DNA of 64,000 nucleotides, from contig NZ_CP192511.1 of NCBI RefSeq assembly GCF_050613185.1, forward strand, positions 372,001-436,000, given 5' to 3'. This document shows, piece after piece, positions 8,450 to 17,586 of the stretch (within the stretch, counting starts at the first letter, position 1; each line of letters opens with the position of its first letter). The notes below the pieces were generated by a model. It ran no database searches and was not told where the DNA came from. It saw nothing but the letters and a program-made list of their open reading frames with translations. A program made the translations under genes and the position numbers. The DNA is from Chelonobacter sp050613185 (GTDB lineage: Bacteria > Pseudomonadota > Gammaproteobacteria > Enterobacterales > Pasteurellaceae).

Positions 8450-9169
8450 TTACTGTTGATCACCGATCAACACCGATTCCAACGCCACTTCAATCATTTC
8501 ATTGAAGGTTAATTGGCGTTCTTCGGCGCTGGTTTGTTCGTGGGTGCGGATATGGTCGGAGACGGTGCAGATAGTCAACGCTTTGGCGCCGAATTCGGCG
8601 GCGACACCGTAGATCCCTGCAGCTTCCATTTCCACGCCTAAAATGCCGTATTTTTCCATATAATCAAACATTTCCACATCCGGGGTATAGAACAGATCGG
8701 CAGAGAACAAATTACCGACCTGCACTTTCACGCCTTTTTGCTTTGCCGCTTCCACCGCCGCCGCGACCATTGAATAATCGGCAATCGCGGCGAAATCGTT
8801 GTCTTTGAAGCGGATACGGTTGACTTTGGAATCGGTGCATGCCCCCAAGCCGATTACCACATCGCGAATTTTCACGTCATGGCGCACTGCGCCGCATGAG
8901 CCGACGCGAATAATTTTTTTCACGCCGTATTCGGTGATCAGTTCTTTGGCATAAATCGAGCAAGACGGAATCCCCATGCCGTGCCCCATAATCGAAATTT
9001 TACGTCCTTTGTAAGTGCCGGTATAACCCAACATATTACGTACATTGGTCACTTCTTGAGGGTTTTCCAAAAAGGTTTCGGCGATGTATTTTGCCCGCAG
9101 CGGATCGCCCGGCATAAGAACAACGTCGGCAAATGCGCCGTCAACGGCATTGATATGTGGTGTAGCCAT
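8450..9169 (-). CDS. deoD: Purine nucleoside phosphorylase, DeoD type
   Basis: Phosphorolysis of purine (deoxy)nucleosides to base and (deoxy)ribose-1-phosphate. The 239 aa are nearly identical in pattern to hexameric bacterial DeoD: MATPHINA start, DVVLMPGDPLRAKYIAE phosphate loop, GHGMGIPSCSIY, RVGSCGAV, GVEMEAAGIYGVA and CTVSDHI with the catalytic Asp. I use ATG 9169 because the family begins there and GAGGA precedes it by about 8 bases; a longer frame begins at 9190. It is the last gene of the nupC-deoC-deoB-deoD cluster, 24 bp after deoB. Confidence 0.97.
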   Translation of the reverse strand: MATPHINAVDGAFADVVLMPGDPLRAKYIAETFLENPQEVTNVRNMLGYTGTYKGRKISIMGHGMGIPSCSIYAKELITEYGVKKIIRVGSCGAVRHDVKIRDVVIGLGACTDSKVNRIRFKDNDFAAIADYSMVAAAVEAAKQKGVKVQVGNLFSADLFYTPDVEMFDYMEKYGILGVEMEAAGIYGVAAEFGAKALTICTVSDHIRTHEQTSAEERQLTFNEMIEVALESVLIGDQQ

Positions 9170-9193
9170 AATAATATCCTCTTTAATCAATCG

Positions 9194-10426
9194 TTATTTT
9201 TGAAAGTTAATCATTGTTGTGCCGTAATCCATCGGCGATGTGCCGAAATAGCCGGCAATGGTTTGTCCGATGTCGGCAAAGGTTTCGCGTTTGCCCAAGA
9301 AACCCTTCGGTACTTCACTGCCGTACATCAACACCGGGATGTGTTCGCGGGTGTGATCGGTGCCGCTCCAAGTCGGATCACAGCCGTGATCGGCGGTGAT
9401 AATCAATAGATCGCCTTCTTGCACCAACGCCAACACTTCCGGCAAGCGCGAATCGAAGTATTCCAATGCCTGTGCATAACCGGCGACATCACGGCGGTGT
9501 CCGTAATCAGAATCAAAATTGACGAAATTCGGGAACACGATAGTGTTATCGCCAGCGGCTTTGATTTGTTCGATAGTGCGGTCGTAAATCTCTTCCAAGC
9601 CGGTGGCTTTCACTTTTTCGGTAATGCCGGTGTGAGCGTAAATATCCGCGATTTTGCCGATAGACACCACGTCACCTTGTTTTTCCTCAACCAATTTTTG
9701 TAATACGGTCGCAGACGGCGGCAATACCGAATAATCATGGCGGTTGCCGGTACGTTTGAACTCGCCCGCTTTTGCGCCGATAAACGGACGGGCGATCACA
9801 CGTCCGATATTATAGCCTTCCAATTCTTCACGCACGATATGACACAGTTCATATAATTTTTCTAAGCCGTAGGTTTCCTCATGGCAGGCAATTTGAAACA
9901 CGGAATCGGCCGAGGTGTAGAAAATCGGTTTGCCGGTTTTCATGTGCTCTTCCCCTAATTCATCCAACACCACCGTCCCCGACGAATGGCAGTTGCCTAA
10001 ATAGCCCGGAATACCGCTCTTCGCCACAATTCGATCAAGTAATTCTTGCGGAAAGCTGTTTTGATGATCTTTAAAATAGCCCCAATCAAACAGCACCGGT
10101 ACTCCGGCGATTTCCCAATGCCCTGACGGCGTATCTTTGCCTGAAGAAATCTCTTTTGCGAAGGCATACCCGCCGATAATCTCTGCGTTCGCATCCATGC
10201 CTGCCGGCACACGGCCTGTCGATTCTTTTGCAGCCATTGCCAAGCCCAATTTGGTTAAATTCGGCAATTTCAACGCACCGCTGCGGTGTTCGTTGTCGGC
10301 TTTGCCGGCGGCGCATTGCTCCGCGATATGCCCTAATGTATCCGAGCCGACATCACCGAATTTATCCGCGTCTGCTGCGGCACCGATACCAAAAGAGTCC
10401 ATCATTAAAATAAAGGTTCTTTTCAT
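9194..10426 (-). CDS. deoB: Phosphopentomutase
   Basis: Mn-dependent alkaline-phosphatase-superfamily mutase interconverting (deoxy)ribose-1- and 5-phosphate, linking nucleoside phosphorylases to deoC. The metal-binding start MMDSFGIGAA, the conserved SGHWEIAG, GNCHSSGTVVLDELG, YTSADSVFQIACHEE with the phosphorylated Thr region, and the C-terminal TADHGCDPTW with THTRE-type ligands (TDHTREHIPVL) are visible. Length 410 aa is normal. It sits 24 bp after deoC and before deoD, giving a complete salvage route apart from deoA, which is absent here. Confidence 0.97.
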   Translation of the reverse strand: MKRTFILMMDSFGIGAAADADKFGDVGSDTLGHIAEQCAAGKADNEHRSGALKLPNLTKLGLAMAAKESTGRVPAGMDANAEIIGGYAFAKEISSGKDTPSGHWEIAGVPVLFDWGYFKDHQNSFPQELLDRIVAKSGIPGYLGNCHSSGTVVLDELGEEHMKTGKPIFYTSADSVFQIACHEETYGLEKLYELCHIVREELEGYNIGRVIARPFIGAKAGEFKRTGNRHDYSVLPPSATVLQKLVEEKQGDVVSIGKIADIYAHTGITEKVKATGLEEIYDRTIEQIKAAGDNTIVFPNFVNFDSDYGHRRDVAGYAQALEYFDSRLPEVLALVQEGDLLIITADHGCDPTWSGTDHTREHIPVLMYGSEVPKGFLGKRETFADIGQTIAGYFGTSPMDYGTTMINFQK

Positions 10427-10450
10427 CTTCTTTTCCTTCTTCTCTTGTTT

Positions 10451-11242
10451 TTAGTATTGACTTGTAGAGTTAGACTGGTTTTCCCCGCCTAAAGTTCCTA
10501 ATAAATCATTTAATAAACCCGAAGCGCCAAAACGGAAATGAGCGGGATTAAGCCGGTCGCCGCCTAAAATGCGGGCGGCCAATTGCAAATATTGCTGTGC
10601 ATCTTGTGCAGTGCGTACACCGCCCGCCGCTTTAAAGCCGACTCGATCTTGCACGTTTAAATCGGCAATGGCTTGCAACATGAGTTCTGCCGATTCCAAA
10701 GTGGCGTTGACTTGCACTTTGCCGGTTGAGGTTTTGATAAAATCCGCACCGGCTCGAATCGCAATTTCAGAGGCTTTGCGAATAAGCGCCGCAGTTTGTA
10801 ATTCGCCGCTTTCGATAATCACTTTCAACAACACGTTGTTGTCCGCACAGATTTTTTTACACGCACTGACCAGTTCAAAACCGCACTTTTCATCACCTTT
10901 GATCAAAGTGCGGTAGGGAAACACCACATCCACTTCATCTGCGCCGTAAGCAATTGCCGCTTTGGTTTCGGCAACCGCAATGTCAAGATCATCATTACCG
11001 TGCGGAAAATTGGTGACCGTAGCAATTTTGACTTGTGCCAAGCCCAACTGCCGCAAGGTTTTACGCGCAATCGGAACAAAGCGCGGGTAAACGCAAACCG
11101 CCGCCGGCGAACCGAATTTGGTTTTCGCCTGACGGCATAATGCGATGATCGCCTCGTCGGTATCGTTGTCGTTTAAACTGGTCAGATCCATCAGGCTCAA
11201 CGCCAGTTTTGCCGTTTTTTTAATGTCGTTCAATTGTGTCAT
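10451..11242 (-). CDS. deoC: Deoxyribose-phosphate aldolase
   Basis: Class I aldolase cleaving 2-deoxyribose-5-phosphate to glyceraldehyde-3-phosphate and acetaldehyde. Recognisable parts are MDLTSLNDNDTD, the DEVDVVFPYRTL strand, LLKVIIESGEL with the Schiff-base Lys, and DFIKTSTGKVQVNATLESAE with the second Lys, then GFKAAGGVRT. I start at ATG 11242 behind AGGAGT; a longer frame begins at 11308 but the extension is not conserved. The length of 263 aa fits the E. coli type. Two uptake signals in opposite orientation (10880 and 10906) lie inside the coding region. Confidence 0.96.
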   Translation of the reverse strand: MTQLNDIKKTAKLALSLMDLTSLNDNDTDEAIIALCRQAKTKFGSPAAVCVYPRFVPIARKTLRQLGLAQVKIATVTNFPHGNDDLDIAVAETKAAIAYGADEVDVVFPYRTLIKGDEKCGFELVSACKKICADNNVLLKVIIESGELQTAALIRKASEIAIRAGADFIKTSTGKVQVNATLESAELMLQAIADLNVQDRVGFKAAGGVRTAQDAQQYLQLAARILGGDRLNPAHFRFGASGLLNDLLGTLGGENQSNSTSQY

Positions 11243-11280
11243 AGTGACTCCTGCAAAGATGACCGGGGCTAAAACCGCCC

Positions 11281-11318
11281 TGTCATCGAATGACAAACAC
11301 CACGCCAAGCGTGGTGTT
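11281..11318 (-). terminator. Tandem hairpins between nupC and deoC
   Basis: A 9-bp perfect stem AACACCACG/CGTGGTGTT (11296-11304 with 11310-11318, 5-nt loop) lies directly beside a second small inverted repeat TGTCA/TGACA (11281-11295). They lie 27 bp after nupC and before deoC on the transcribed strand. With no long T-run they may attenuate or process the mRNA instead of ending it, giving different levels of permease and catabolic enzymes. Confidence 0.5.
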
Positions 11319-11344
11319 CCGTATTAAAACCAATAGTGCGGTAG

Positions 11345-12628
11345 TTAGACGACTAATGCCGCACCGGTTAAACCGATGAACAAACCGGCAATTGCGGCGC
11401 TCATTAAGTTAGATAGCGAACCGGCAATCACCGCTTTAATCCCCAAACGCGCCACGTCGGAGCGACGGTTTGGCGCCATTGTTCCCAAACCACCGATTAA
11501 AATGGCAATCGAGCTGAAGTTGGCGAAACCACACAACGCAAAAGTAATAATTGCTTTGGTTTTCTCATTCAACACCACCGGGGCATCCGCACCAAGATAT
11601 TTAACAAAATCAAGGTAAGCGACGAACTCATTAATCACTAATTTTTGCCCAATCATTGAACCGGCGACTTGCGCTTCACTCCACGGCACACCAATTACAT
11701 AAGCCAACGGTTGGAAAATCCAACCTAAAATCATCTGCAAGGTTAATGGATGATTCGGATCCGTGAAGCCAATCCACTCGCCAACGCCGCCTAAAATACC
11801 GTTAAGTAATGCGATTAATGCCACAAATGCCAACAACATCGCCCCCACATTCATCGCTAATTGCATCCCGGAAGAAGCGCCGCTTGCCGCCGCATCCAAT
11901 ACGTTAGCCGGTTTTTCTTCTAAGCCATCATGATCAATGTCATCATGCGGCTTTTCGGTTTGTGGAAATAAAATTTTGGCAAATAATAAACCGCCCGGTG
12001 CCGCCATAAACGAAGCGGCAATCAAATATGGCAACGGCACGCCCATTTGCGCATAGCCGATCATCACCGCTCCGGCAACCGACGCCAAGCCGCCGCACAT
12101 AATTGCAAACAGTTCGGATTCGGTCATTTTGGCGATATACGGTTTCACCACTAATGGGGCTTCGGTTTGCCCGACGAAAATATTTGCCGCCGCCGACATG
12201 GATTCGGTTTTCGACGTTTTCAACACCACTTGCAAGAAACCACCGATAATTTTAATCACCCATTGCATAACGCCAATGTAATATAAAACGGAGATTAACG
12301 AGGCGAAGAAAATGATTGCCGGCAACACGCGCAAGGCAAACACGAAACCGCCGCCGCCGAATACTTCAAACATTTTGTCGCTGACCAAACCGCCGAATAA
12401 AAAGCCAATTCCGTCATTGCCGTAATTAATGACTTTTTGAACACCTTGTGCCGCCGCCAACAGCGCATCACGTCCGGCCGGCACATAAAGAATCAGTGCG
12501 CCAATCCCGATTTGAATCGCCAATGCGCCCAACACGGTACGATAGTTAATTGCTTTTTTATTATTCGAAAGCAAAAATGCAATTGCCAGTAATACAACTA
12601 TACCGACGATACTGAGTAGTGAATCCAT
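11345..12628 (-). CDS. nupC: NupC-family concentrative nucleoside permease
   Basis: Proton-driven nucleoside symporter of the CNT family. The product is about 427 aa, almost wholly hydrophobic with around ten membrane segments. The family motifs include GFVFALRVLPAIIFFASLISVLYYIG, NIFVGQTEAPLVVKPYI (re-entrant substrate-binding hairpin), GGLASVAGAVM and CGFANFSSIAILIGG. A charged loop (PHDDIDHDGLEEKP) sits mid-protein, as in other NupC. I start at ATG 12628 (MDSLLS). It leads the deo genes, so uptake and degradation of nucleosides are grouped. The 213-bp upstream gap to yjjW is AT-rich and I could not identify a convincing CRP or CytR box in it. Confidence 0.93.
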   Translation of the reverse strand: MDSLLSIVGIVVLLAIAFLLSNNKKAINYRTVLGALAIQIGIGALILYVPAGRDALLAAAQGVQKVINYGNDGIGFLFGGLVSDKMFEVFGGGGFVFALRVLPAIIFFASLISVLYYIGVMQWVIKIIGGFLQVVLKTSKTESMSAAANIFVGQTEAPLVVKPYIAKMTESELFAIMCGGLASVAGAVMIGYAQMGVPLPYLIAASFMAAPGGLLFAKILFPQTEKPHDDIDHDGLEEKPANVLDAAASGASSGMQLAMNVGAMLLAFVALIALLNGILGGVGEWIGFTDPNHPLTLQMILGWIFQPLAYVIGVPWSEAQVAGSMIGQKLVINEFVAYLDFVKYLGADAPVVLNEKTKAIITFALCGFANFSSIAILIGGLGTMAPNRRSDVARLGIKAVIAGSLSNLMSAAIAGLFIGLTGAALVV

Positions 12629-12841
12629 AATCAACCTCTGTATTAAAAACTAAAAAAAATAGTTAAATTTTCACTATAAAAAACAACAGCCCGCTCTTTA
12701 AAAGTAACGGCTTCAAATTTTTAAGATTGCAACTATACCCCTTTTTTAAAAAAAGTCTGAAAATAATTTTCATAATGAGATCTAAATCAACTATATTGGA
12801 GCCTTTCCAAACTATTCGTACAAAAAACATACTTCACATGT

Positions 12842-13669
12842 TCAATAAATTGCTACCGTTTTTTCTATACCCAAGGCTTTTACGTACGCTGTCATATGAT
12901 TCATCTCATCGGCCGTTGGCATTAAACGTTCGATAGCTGACGGATCCCGGCTTCCTTTCGCATGAACCCGTATCAGTTTAAACAAGACCTCCGGGTAGGG
13001 CTTCAGTAACGCAGCGACTCGCGCCAATAATTCATATAGATCAAAATAGCCCTTAATCAGTACCACTCTCACCTCCTCGACTTTGCCCAACCGCAGTAAA
13101 CGAACAAGATTATTAAGGTTGCGTTCTCTATTTTCCGGTTTGATTCGCACGGTTAAATCTGCTTGTTGCGACACAAGCCCCGCGCGGTTTTTGCGATCCA
13201 AACACAACGTTTGTAATCCGGCGCCGATTCCTTTGACATCGAACAGAAATTTATCCGTTACCGCAATCAACTCTTGTGTCATGTCAAAATCAAAAAAGCC
13301 ACTGGAATCTAAATAACAACTCAAGCCGAGTTCATGCACCGCATGAAAAAACGGCACTAGTTTGCGATGATGAATGGTCGGTTCGCCTCCGGAAACCGTG
13401 ACACCGCGAATAAACGGCATGCTCGACCGCACTTGCCGATATAAATAATCTAAACTCACCAAACTGCTGTCTGCGCTGTATCTGGCGATGGTTTCAGGAT
13501 TATGGCAGTACAGACAATTGAGTTTACAGCCCTGTAAAAAAATACTGATCCGATTTCCCGAACCTTCGACATTGGAAAACGGAATAATCCGCTGCAACGG
13601 CACAAAAATTTGCCCAAGTGCGGTCTGATCGGGCGCAGAACCGCACTTTATTGTTTTATCCGGCTGCAT
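12842..13669 (-). CDS. yjjW: Radical SAM glycyl-radical-enzyme activase, YjjW family
   Basis: Activating enzyme expected to generate the glycyl radical on YjjI using S-adenosylmethionine. The Cx3Cx2C cluster motif is at C48, C52 and C55 (GCKLNCLYCHNPE), followed by GVTVSGGEPTIH and later the DVKG and KGYFD strands of the SAM barrel. Length 275 aa fits the short YjjW-type activases without the additional ferredoxin insert. Translation starts at ATG 13669, 14 bp inside the end of yjjI, indicating tight coupling. Two oppositely oriented uptake signals (13616 and 13640) encode part of the N-terminus, so those residues may reflect uptake-site pressure. Confidence 0.88.
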   Translation of the reverse strand: MQPDKTIKCGSAPDQTALGQIFVPLQRIIPFSNVEGSGNRISIFLQGCKLNCLYCHNPETIARYSADSSLVSLDYLYRQVRSSMPFIRGVTVSGGEPTIHHRKLVPFFHAVHELGLSCYLDSSGFFDFDMTQELIAVTDKFLFDVKGIGAGLQTLCLDRKNRAGLVSQQADLTVRIKPENRERNLNNLVRLLRLGKVEEVRVVLIKGYFDLYELLARVAALLKPYPEVLFKLIRVHAKGSRDPSAIERLMPTADEMNHMTAYVKALGIEKTVAIY

Positions 13670-15200
13670 TCACATCGCCTTGATCACGCAATTGTCGGTC
13701 AAAGACCTGCGCACAGTCATCCGTGCCCGAACCGAACCAGGTGGTATCTCGCAGCACCGCCTCCCCTTTGCGGAAGCGTTCAACTTCGCTTTTTTTCACT
13801 AAATAACCCGTCACACGAATCAGATCCGTATTTTTCAAATAGGTGGTGATATAGCGATAATTCAAGGCAAATGCGCCATCAATAATATCAACTACCGCAT
13901 CAAGGTGATCGAGGTAGGTTTGATCGAATGCAAACAGATCCCCTGTTCCTGACGGGAAATAACGGTGGAAAGGTGCGGATTGCTTCAAGTGCGCCAATAA
14001 GGTTGGCTCTTGCCCCACTTTAATGCGGTGTGCCGGGGTGTTGCGCTTATCTTCTTCGTGGTTGCTAGCGCCCACTTGCGCGTGCAGCAAATAATGTCCG
14101 TCGGTGCGTTCCGCATAAAGCCCTCGATGTTGTCCATTGACTTCGCTCAGACAATCCATAATCGCGGTTGCAATGACGTCTCCTCTCTCGCTCTGCCCGA
14201 AGGTTTCGTTCAGCCCTTCTTGTTGCAACAGGTGATTCACCGCATCCGCCAAGCCGACAATCGCAAACATGCCGGTGAAATTGGTGCGTTGGATAAACCC
14301 TTCCTTCACCAAGAAGCTGGATTTAAAAAAGCCGCTTTTTTCCACTAAAAACTGATGGCGTTTGTCCATGATGGATAGCGCTAAGTTGGCGACCTTCGGC
14401 AGTAAACCCTGAACAAATTCCGCAACCGTCCGGCAAGTGCGGGCGATTGTACCGAGGCGTAAACGCGTTAATGTGTATGCGCCGCCGCACTCCGGCAAGG
14501 CGTTATAACAACTGGCAATGCCATATTGTTCGCCTAAATCCCGAATATAGTACACATCATTGGCAAACGACGGTTTTGACACCAATAAACAGGCTTTTGC
14601 CGCCAATTCGGCAAATTCGCGTGAGGTTTTGCGTTTATCGTAGCGGATACTCATATTCGGCGTAGTGTTTTCCAGCTCAATCACGGCCTGTAAAATCAAA
14701 CGCCCGGCTGTCGTTTCATAAGGCCCGATGTTGGCATGGCAAAAAGAGTCCGGTACGGTTTTATCGATATGATTTAAAAAGCGTTTAATTTTAATATAAT
14801 CTTCCGTTTCATTCGTCATAAACGGCTCGAGCAGGCTGTCCAAACGCCCGATATACACCGGAAACGTGGTAATAGACGGCACATGGGAATATAGAATCAG
14901 TAACCCGTCTAACACCTCATCCAGTGTCTTGGGAATAGGTAAGGCTAAGAATTGGCAGCCTTGTTTAAGATAAACCGAATAATCCGGCAAAATATAGCGA
15001 GGACGATAAATCGCATAACCTTCGTTTAAGTCGCAGATCATTTGGTTTTCAAGATAATGCCACTCTTCTTCGCTATAACCTAAAAGCTCACGCGGATCAA
15101 TTAAGCGCTCGGCAATATTTGCCAGACTCATTAATTTTTGCTGATAAGTTAAATTGACCGCAGTTACCGTATTTAAAATATCTTGTGTTGTCGCCAGCAT
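13656..15200 (-). CDS. yjjI: Glycyl-radical enzyme of unknown substrate, YjjI family
   Basis: Member of the YjjI (DUF3029) branch of glycyl-radical enzymes; the physiological reaction is not established. The 514 aa match E. coli YjjI. The C-terminal radical loop is visible as IRVTGYL at about residue 465, and an ALPECGGAYTLTR segment near residue 240 may hold the active-site cysteine. Being oxygen-sensitive, such enzymes act in anaerobic growth. In E. coli yjjI and yjjW lie beside deoCABD, and the same neighbourhood is kept here, hinting at a link to deoxyribose or acetaldehyde metabolism (inference). Confidence 0.85.
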   Translation of the reverse strand: MLATTQDILNTVTAVNLTYQQKLMSLANIAERLIDPRELLGYSEEEWHYLENQMICDLNEGYAIYRPRYILPDYSVYLKQGCQFLALPIPKTLDEVLDGLLILYSHVPSITTFPVYIGRLDSLLEPFMTNETEDYIKIKRFLNHIDKTVPDSFCHANIGPYETTAGRLILQAVIELENTTPNMSIRYDKRKTSREFAELAAKACLLVSKPSFANDVYYIRDLGEQYGIASCYNALPECGGAYTLTRLRLGTIARTCRTVAEFVQGLLPKVANLALSIMDKRHQFLVEKSGFFKSSFLVKEGFIQRTNFTGMFAIVGLADAVNHLLQQEGLNETFGQSERGDVIATAIMDCLSEVNGQHRGLYAERTDGHYLLHAQVGASNHEEDKRNTPAHRIKVGQEPTLLAHLKQSAPFHRYFPSGTGDLFAFDQTYLDHLDAVVDIIDGAFALNYRYITTYLKNTDLIRVTGYLVKKSEVERFRKGEAVLRDTTWFGSGTDDCAQVFDRQLRDQGDVNAAG

Positions 15201-15295
15201 ATAAATTTCCCCTATTTGAATCTATGTTAATGATAACGCAGGCCGCCGCCGTCATAACGGACGGCAACCTGATAAGGTTCTGATATACAAAGGTG

Positions 15296-16216
15296 TTATA
15301 ACGCAACGTTATGATAATCAACGGCAATCTGAGCAGCCAATTTGGCATTATGAAACACTAATTGAATATTCGAATTCAAACTCTCGCCGCCGGTCAGTTC
15401 CGCCACCCGCGCCAGCAAAAACGGCGTGCTGTCTTTGCCGACAACCCCTTGCTCAAGTGATTCCCTTACGGCTTGATCAATAGCGGTATTAATCTCCTCT
15501 TCCGGCATTGCGAAAGCCTCCGGAATCGGATTGGCTATCACCACACCGCCATTCAACCCCGCCGCCCATTTAGCGTCTAGCGCTTTTGCGATTGCTTCTG
15601 CCGAATCTAAACGGATACTGACATTATACTGGCTTGTCCTTGAATAAAATGCCGGTAATTTATCTGTTTGATAACCGATTAACGGCACTCCGAATGTTTC
15701 CAAATATTCCGTTGTCATTCCCAGATCCAGAATCGACTTTGCACCTGCACAGATAACCGCCACATTGGTTCGAGCCAATTCTTGCAAATCTGCCGAAATA
15801 TCAAAGGTGCGTTCCGCTCCCCGATGAACGCCGCCAATCCCTCCGGTCGCAAACATTTTAATACCGGCTAACGCCGCAACAATCATCGTTCCGGCGACAG
15901 TTGTTGCGCCGTTTTGCTCAGCAGCAATAACAAACGGCAAATCCCGACGGCTGACTTTTGCCACGGCGTGCCCTTCTTTACCAAGCAGTTCGATTTCATC
16001 ACGCGATAATCCTGCTTTTAACCGCCCTTTAATAACGGCTATCGTCGCAGGGACAGCGCCGTTTTCACGAATAACGTTTTCTACTTCAAGTGCGGTTTCG
16101 ACATTTTGTGGATAAGGCATGCCGTGTGAAATAATGGTAGACTCCAATGCCACCACCGGTACCTTGTTTTCCAACGCGGTTGCCACTTCTGGCGCAATAT
16201 CAAGATATTTATTCAT
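15296..16216 (-). CDS. psuG: Pseudouridine-5'-phosphate glycosidase
   Basis: Mn-dependent lyase that cleaves the C-C bond of pseudouridine-5'-phosphate to uracil and ribose-5-phosphate. The family signatures VPVVALESTIISHGMPYPQN, the GLSRDEIELLG region with ATTVAGTM, ATGGIGGVHRGAE, and VICAGAKSILDLGMTTEYLET are all present in 306 aa. The 4-bp ATGA overlap with psuK means both steps are translated together: PsuK makes the phosphate ester and PsuG breaks it. The stop is 95 bp from yjjI, and a hairpin GCCGTC/GACGGC lies in that gap. Confidence 0.95.
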   Translation of the reverse strand: MNKYLDIAPEVATALENKVPVVALESTIISHGMPYPQNVETALEVENVIRENGAVPATIAVIKGRLKAGLSRDEIELLGKEGHAVAKVSRRDLPFVIAAEQNGATTVAGTMIVAALAGIKMFATGGIGGVHRGAERTFDISADLQELARTNVAVICAGAKSILDLGMTTEYLETFGVPLIGYQTDKLPAFYSRTSQYNVSIRLDSAEAIAKALDAKWAAGLNGGVVIANPIPEAFAMPEEEINTAIDQAVRESLEQGVVGKDSTPFLLARVAELTGGESLNSNIQLVFHNAKLAAQIAVDYHNVAL

Positions 16217-17301
16217 AATTGAACCTCTAAGAGTTTTTTAACGCTATCATCCGATAGGTTCGGATTGTTAGTAAATTCGGAAGACAATGCCATTGCAGAA
16301 CAGCCCTGCGCGTAACGTACACTTTCCTGTAATGTCATATTTTCCAACCAGCAACATGCCAATCCCGCCATCATTGCATCACCGGCGCCGGTCACATTGA
16401 CCGTGTTCACTTTCAATGGGGCCGACCAACCGTCTATTCCCGATTGCTCGCTAAAATAAACCCCCTCGGCGCCCATGCTCAATACCAAGCGAATCACGCC
16501 CTGTTCATGAAACCATTCCGCTACTTTTGCCACATCATCACGATGTTTTATCGCTATACCGCTCAGGGTTTCCGCTTCCAAACGATTCGGCTTCAACGTA
16601 TGAACATGGGAGAGCCAATGTCGGATTTTTATCGCCTTAAAGGTCGAAACCGGATCAACAAAAATGGGAATATCCCCACAGTTGCTGAAGATCCATGCCA
16701 GTGTTTTTTCCATTAAATTACAATCCAGGACTATCACATCGGCATGCTGGATAAAATCCAGGCGTGAAGATAATAAAGCGGGGGTTAAATGCGTTAAAAT
16801 GTCCATATCATTAATCGCCACCACCATTTCGCCATTTTTATCCAACAGCGATAAATAAGTGGATGTGGTTTCGTTATGCAACTTATAACAGCGATCGACA
16901 TGCGCGCCCGCCTGCTTCGTTCGCTCCAATACCGTCTCCCCATATAAATCATCACCAACGACTGAAATGAGATGAGATTCTTTCCCCAGCATAGCAATAT
17001 TCTGTGCGATATTACGCCCGACTCCCCCGGGAGTGCATTTTATTTTGCCTAAATTAGAATCAGCGAAAACAATATTATTGAGTGGATAACCGGCAATATC
17101 CATATTCGTTCCGCCAATCGTCACGACTCGCTGTTGCGGTGAAAGAATATAGCCTTTTCCTCTGATTTGCCCTTTGCGCATTAGGTTCATTATATAGCCG
17201 GCAACACTCGAACGGCTTAATCCTAAAATATCCGCAAGTTGTTGTTGAGGCATTAACGGATCTTTTCGTAACAGTTCTAAAATTTGTTGCTCGCGATGCA
17301 T
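16213..17301 (-). CDS. psuK: Pseudouridine kinase (PfkB family) with N-terminal winged-helix domain
   Basis: PfkB-type sugar kinase phosphorylating pseudouridine. The C-terminal 300 residues carry the ribokinase fold with GGTNMDIAGYP, GGVGRNIAQNIAMLG, and the second PfkB signature VNVTGAGDAMMAG containing the catalytic Asp. The first 55 residues form an HTH (EQQILELLRKDPLMPQQQLADILGLSRSSVAGYI), absent from E. coli PsuK, suggesting that the kinase may also bind DNA and regulate its own operon (inference). I start at ATG 17301 with AGGTG 7 bases upstream; the frame also opens at a TTG at 17325. It overlaps psuG by 4 bp. Confidence 0.9.
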   Translation of the reverse strand: MHREQQILELLRKDPLMPQQQLADILGLSRSSVAGYIMNLMRKGQIRGKGYILSPQQRVVTIGGTNMDIAGYPLNNIVFADSNLGKIKCTPGGVGRNIAQNIAMLGKESHLISVVGDDLYGETVLERTKQAGAHVDRCYKLHNETTSTYLSLLDKNGEMVVAINDMDILTHLTPALLSSRLDFIQHADVIVLDCNLMEKTLAWIFSNCGDIPIFVDPVSTFKAIKIRHWLSHVHTLKPNRLEAETLSGIAIKHRDDVAKVAEWFHEQGVIRLVLSMGAEGVYFSEQSGIDGWSAPLKVNTVNVTGAGDAMMAGLACCWLENMTLQESVRYAQGCSAMALSSEFTNNPNLSDDSVKKLLEVQL

Positions 17302-17531
17302 AATCAACACCTGTTTGTTTTTCAACTTATGTTTAAATTCTGAACGTTACCCAAGAAAAATAAAGTGAAAAAATGATATGTTGTGAGCAAGATAACAAAT
17401 TTTGTTTATTTATTATTCAAATTTGTGATCTTAGACTCAAAGTGCGGTTTATTTTCAGCAACAATCCGACAAGCTCCAATTGATATAACTAAGACAGAAA
17501 AGTTATTTCGTCCGTAATGATTTTCTTTTTA

Positions 17532-17543
17532 ACATGATCATGT
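17532..17543. promoter_or_regulatory. 12-bp palindrome between psuK and the YczE-like gene
   Basis: Perfect palindrome ACATGATCATGT in the divergent intergenic region (17302-17586). It lies 43 bp before the YczE-like gene and could be an operator, but no matching regulator is assigned; the HTH of PsuK is one candidate. Confidence 0.3.
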
Positions 17544-17586
17544 CACAATTCAGAATAATTAAACATTCGCCATAGCGGAAATAACC

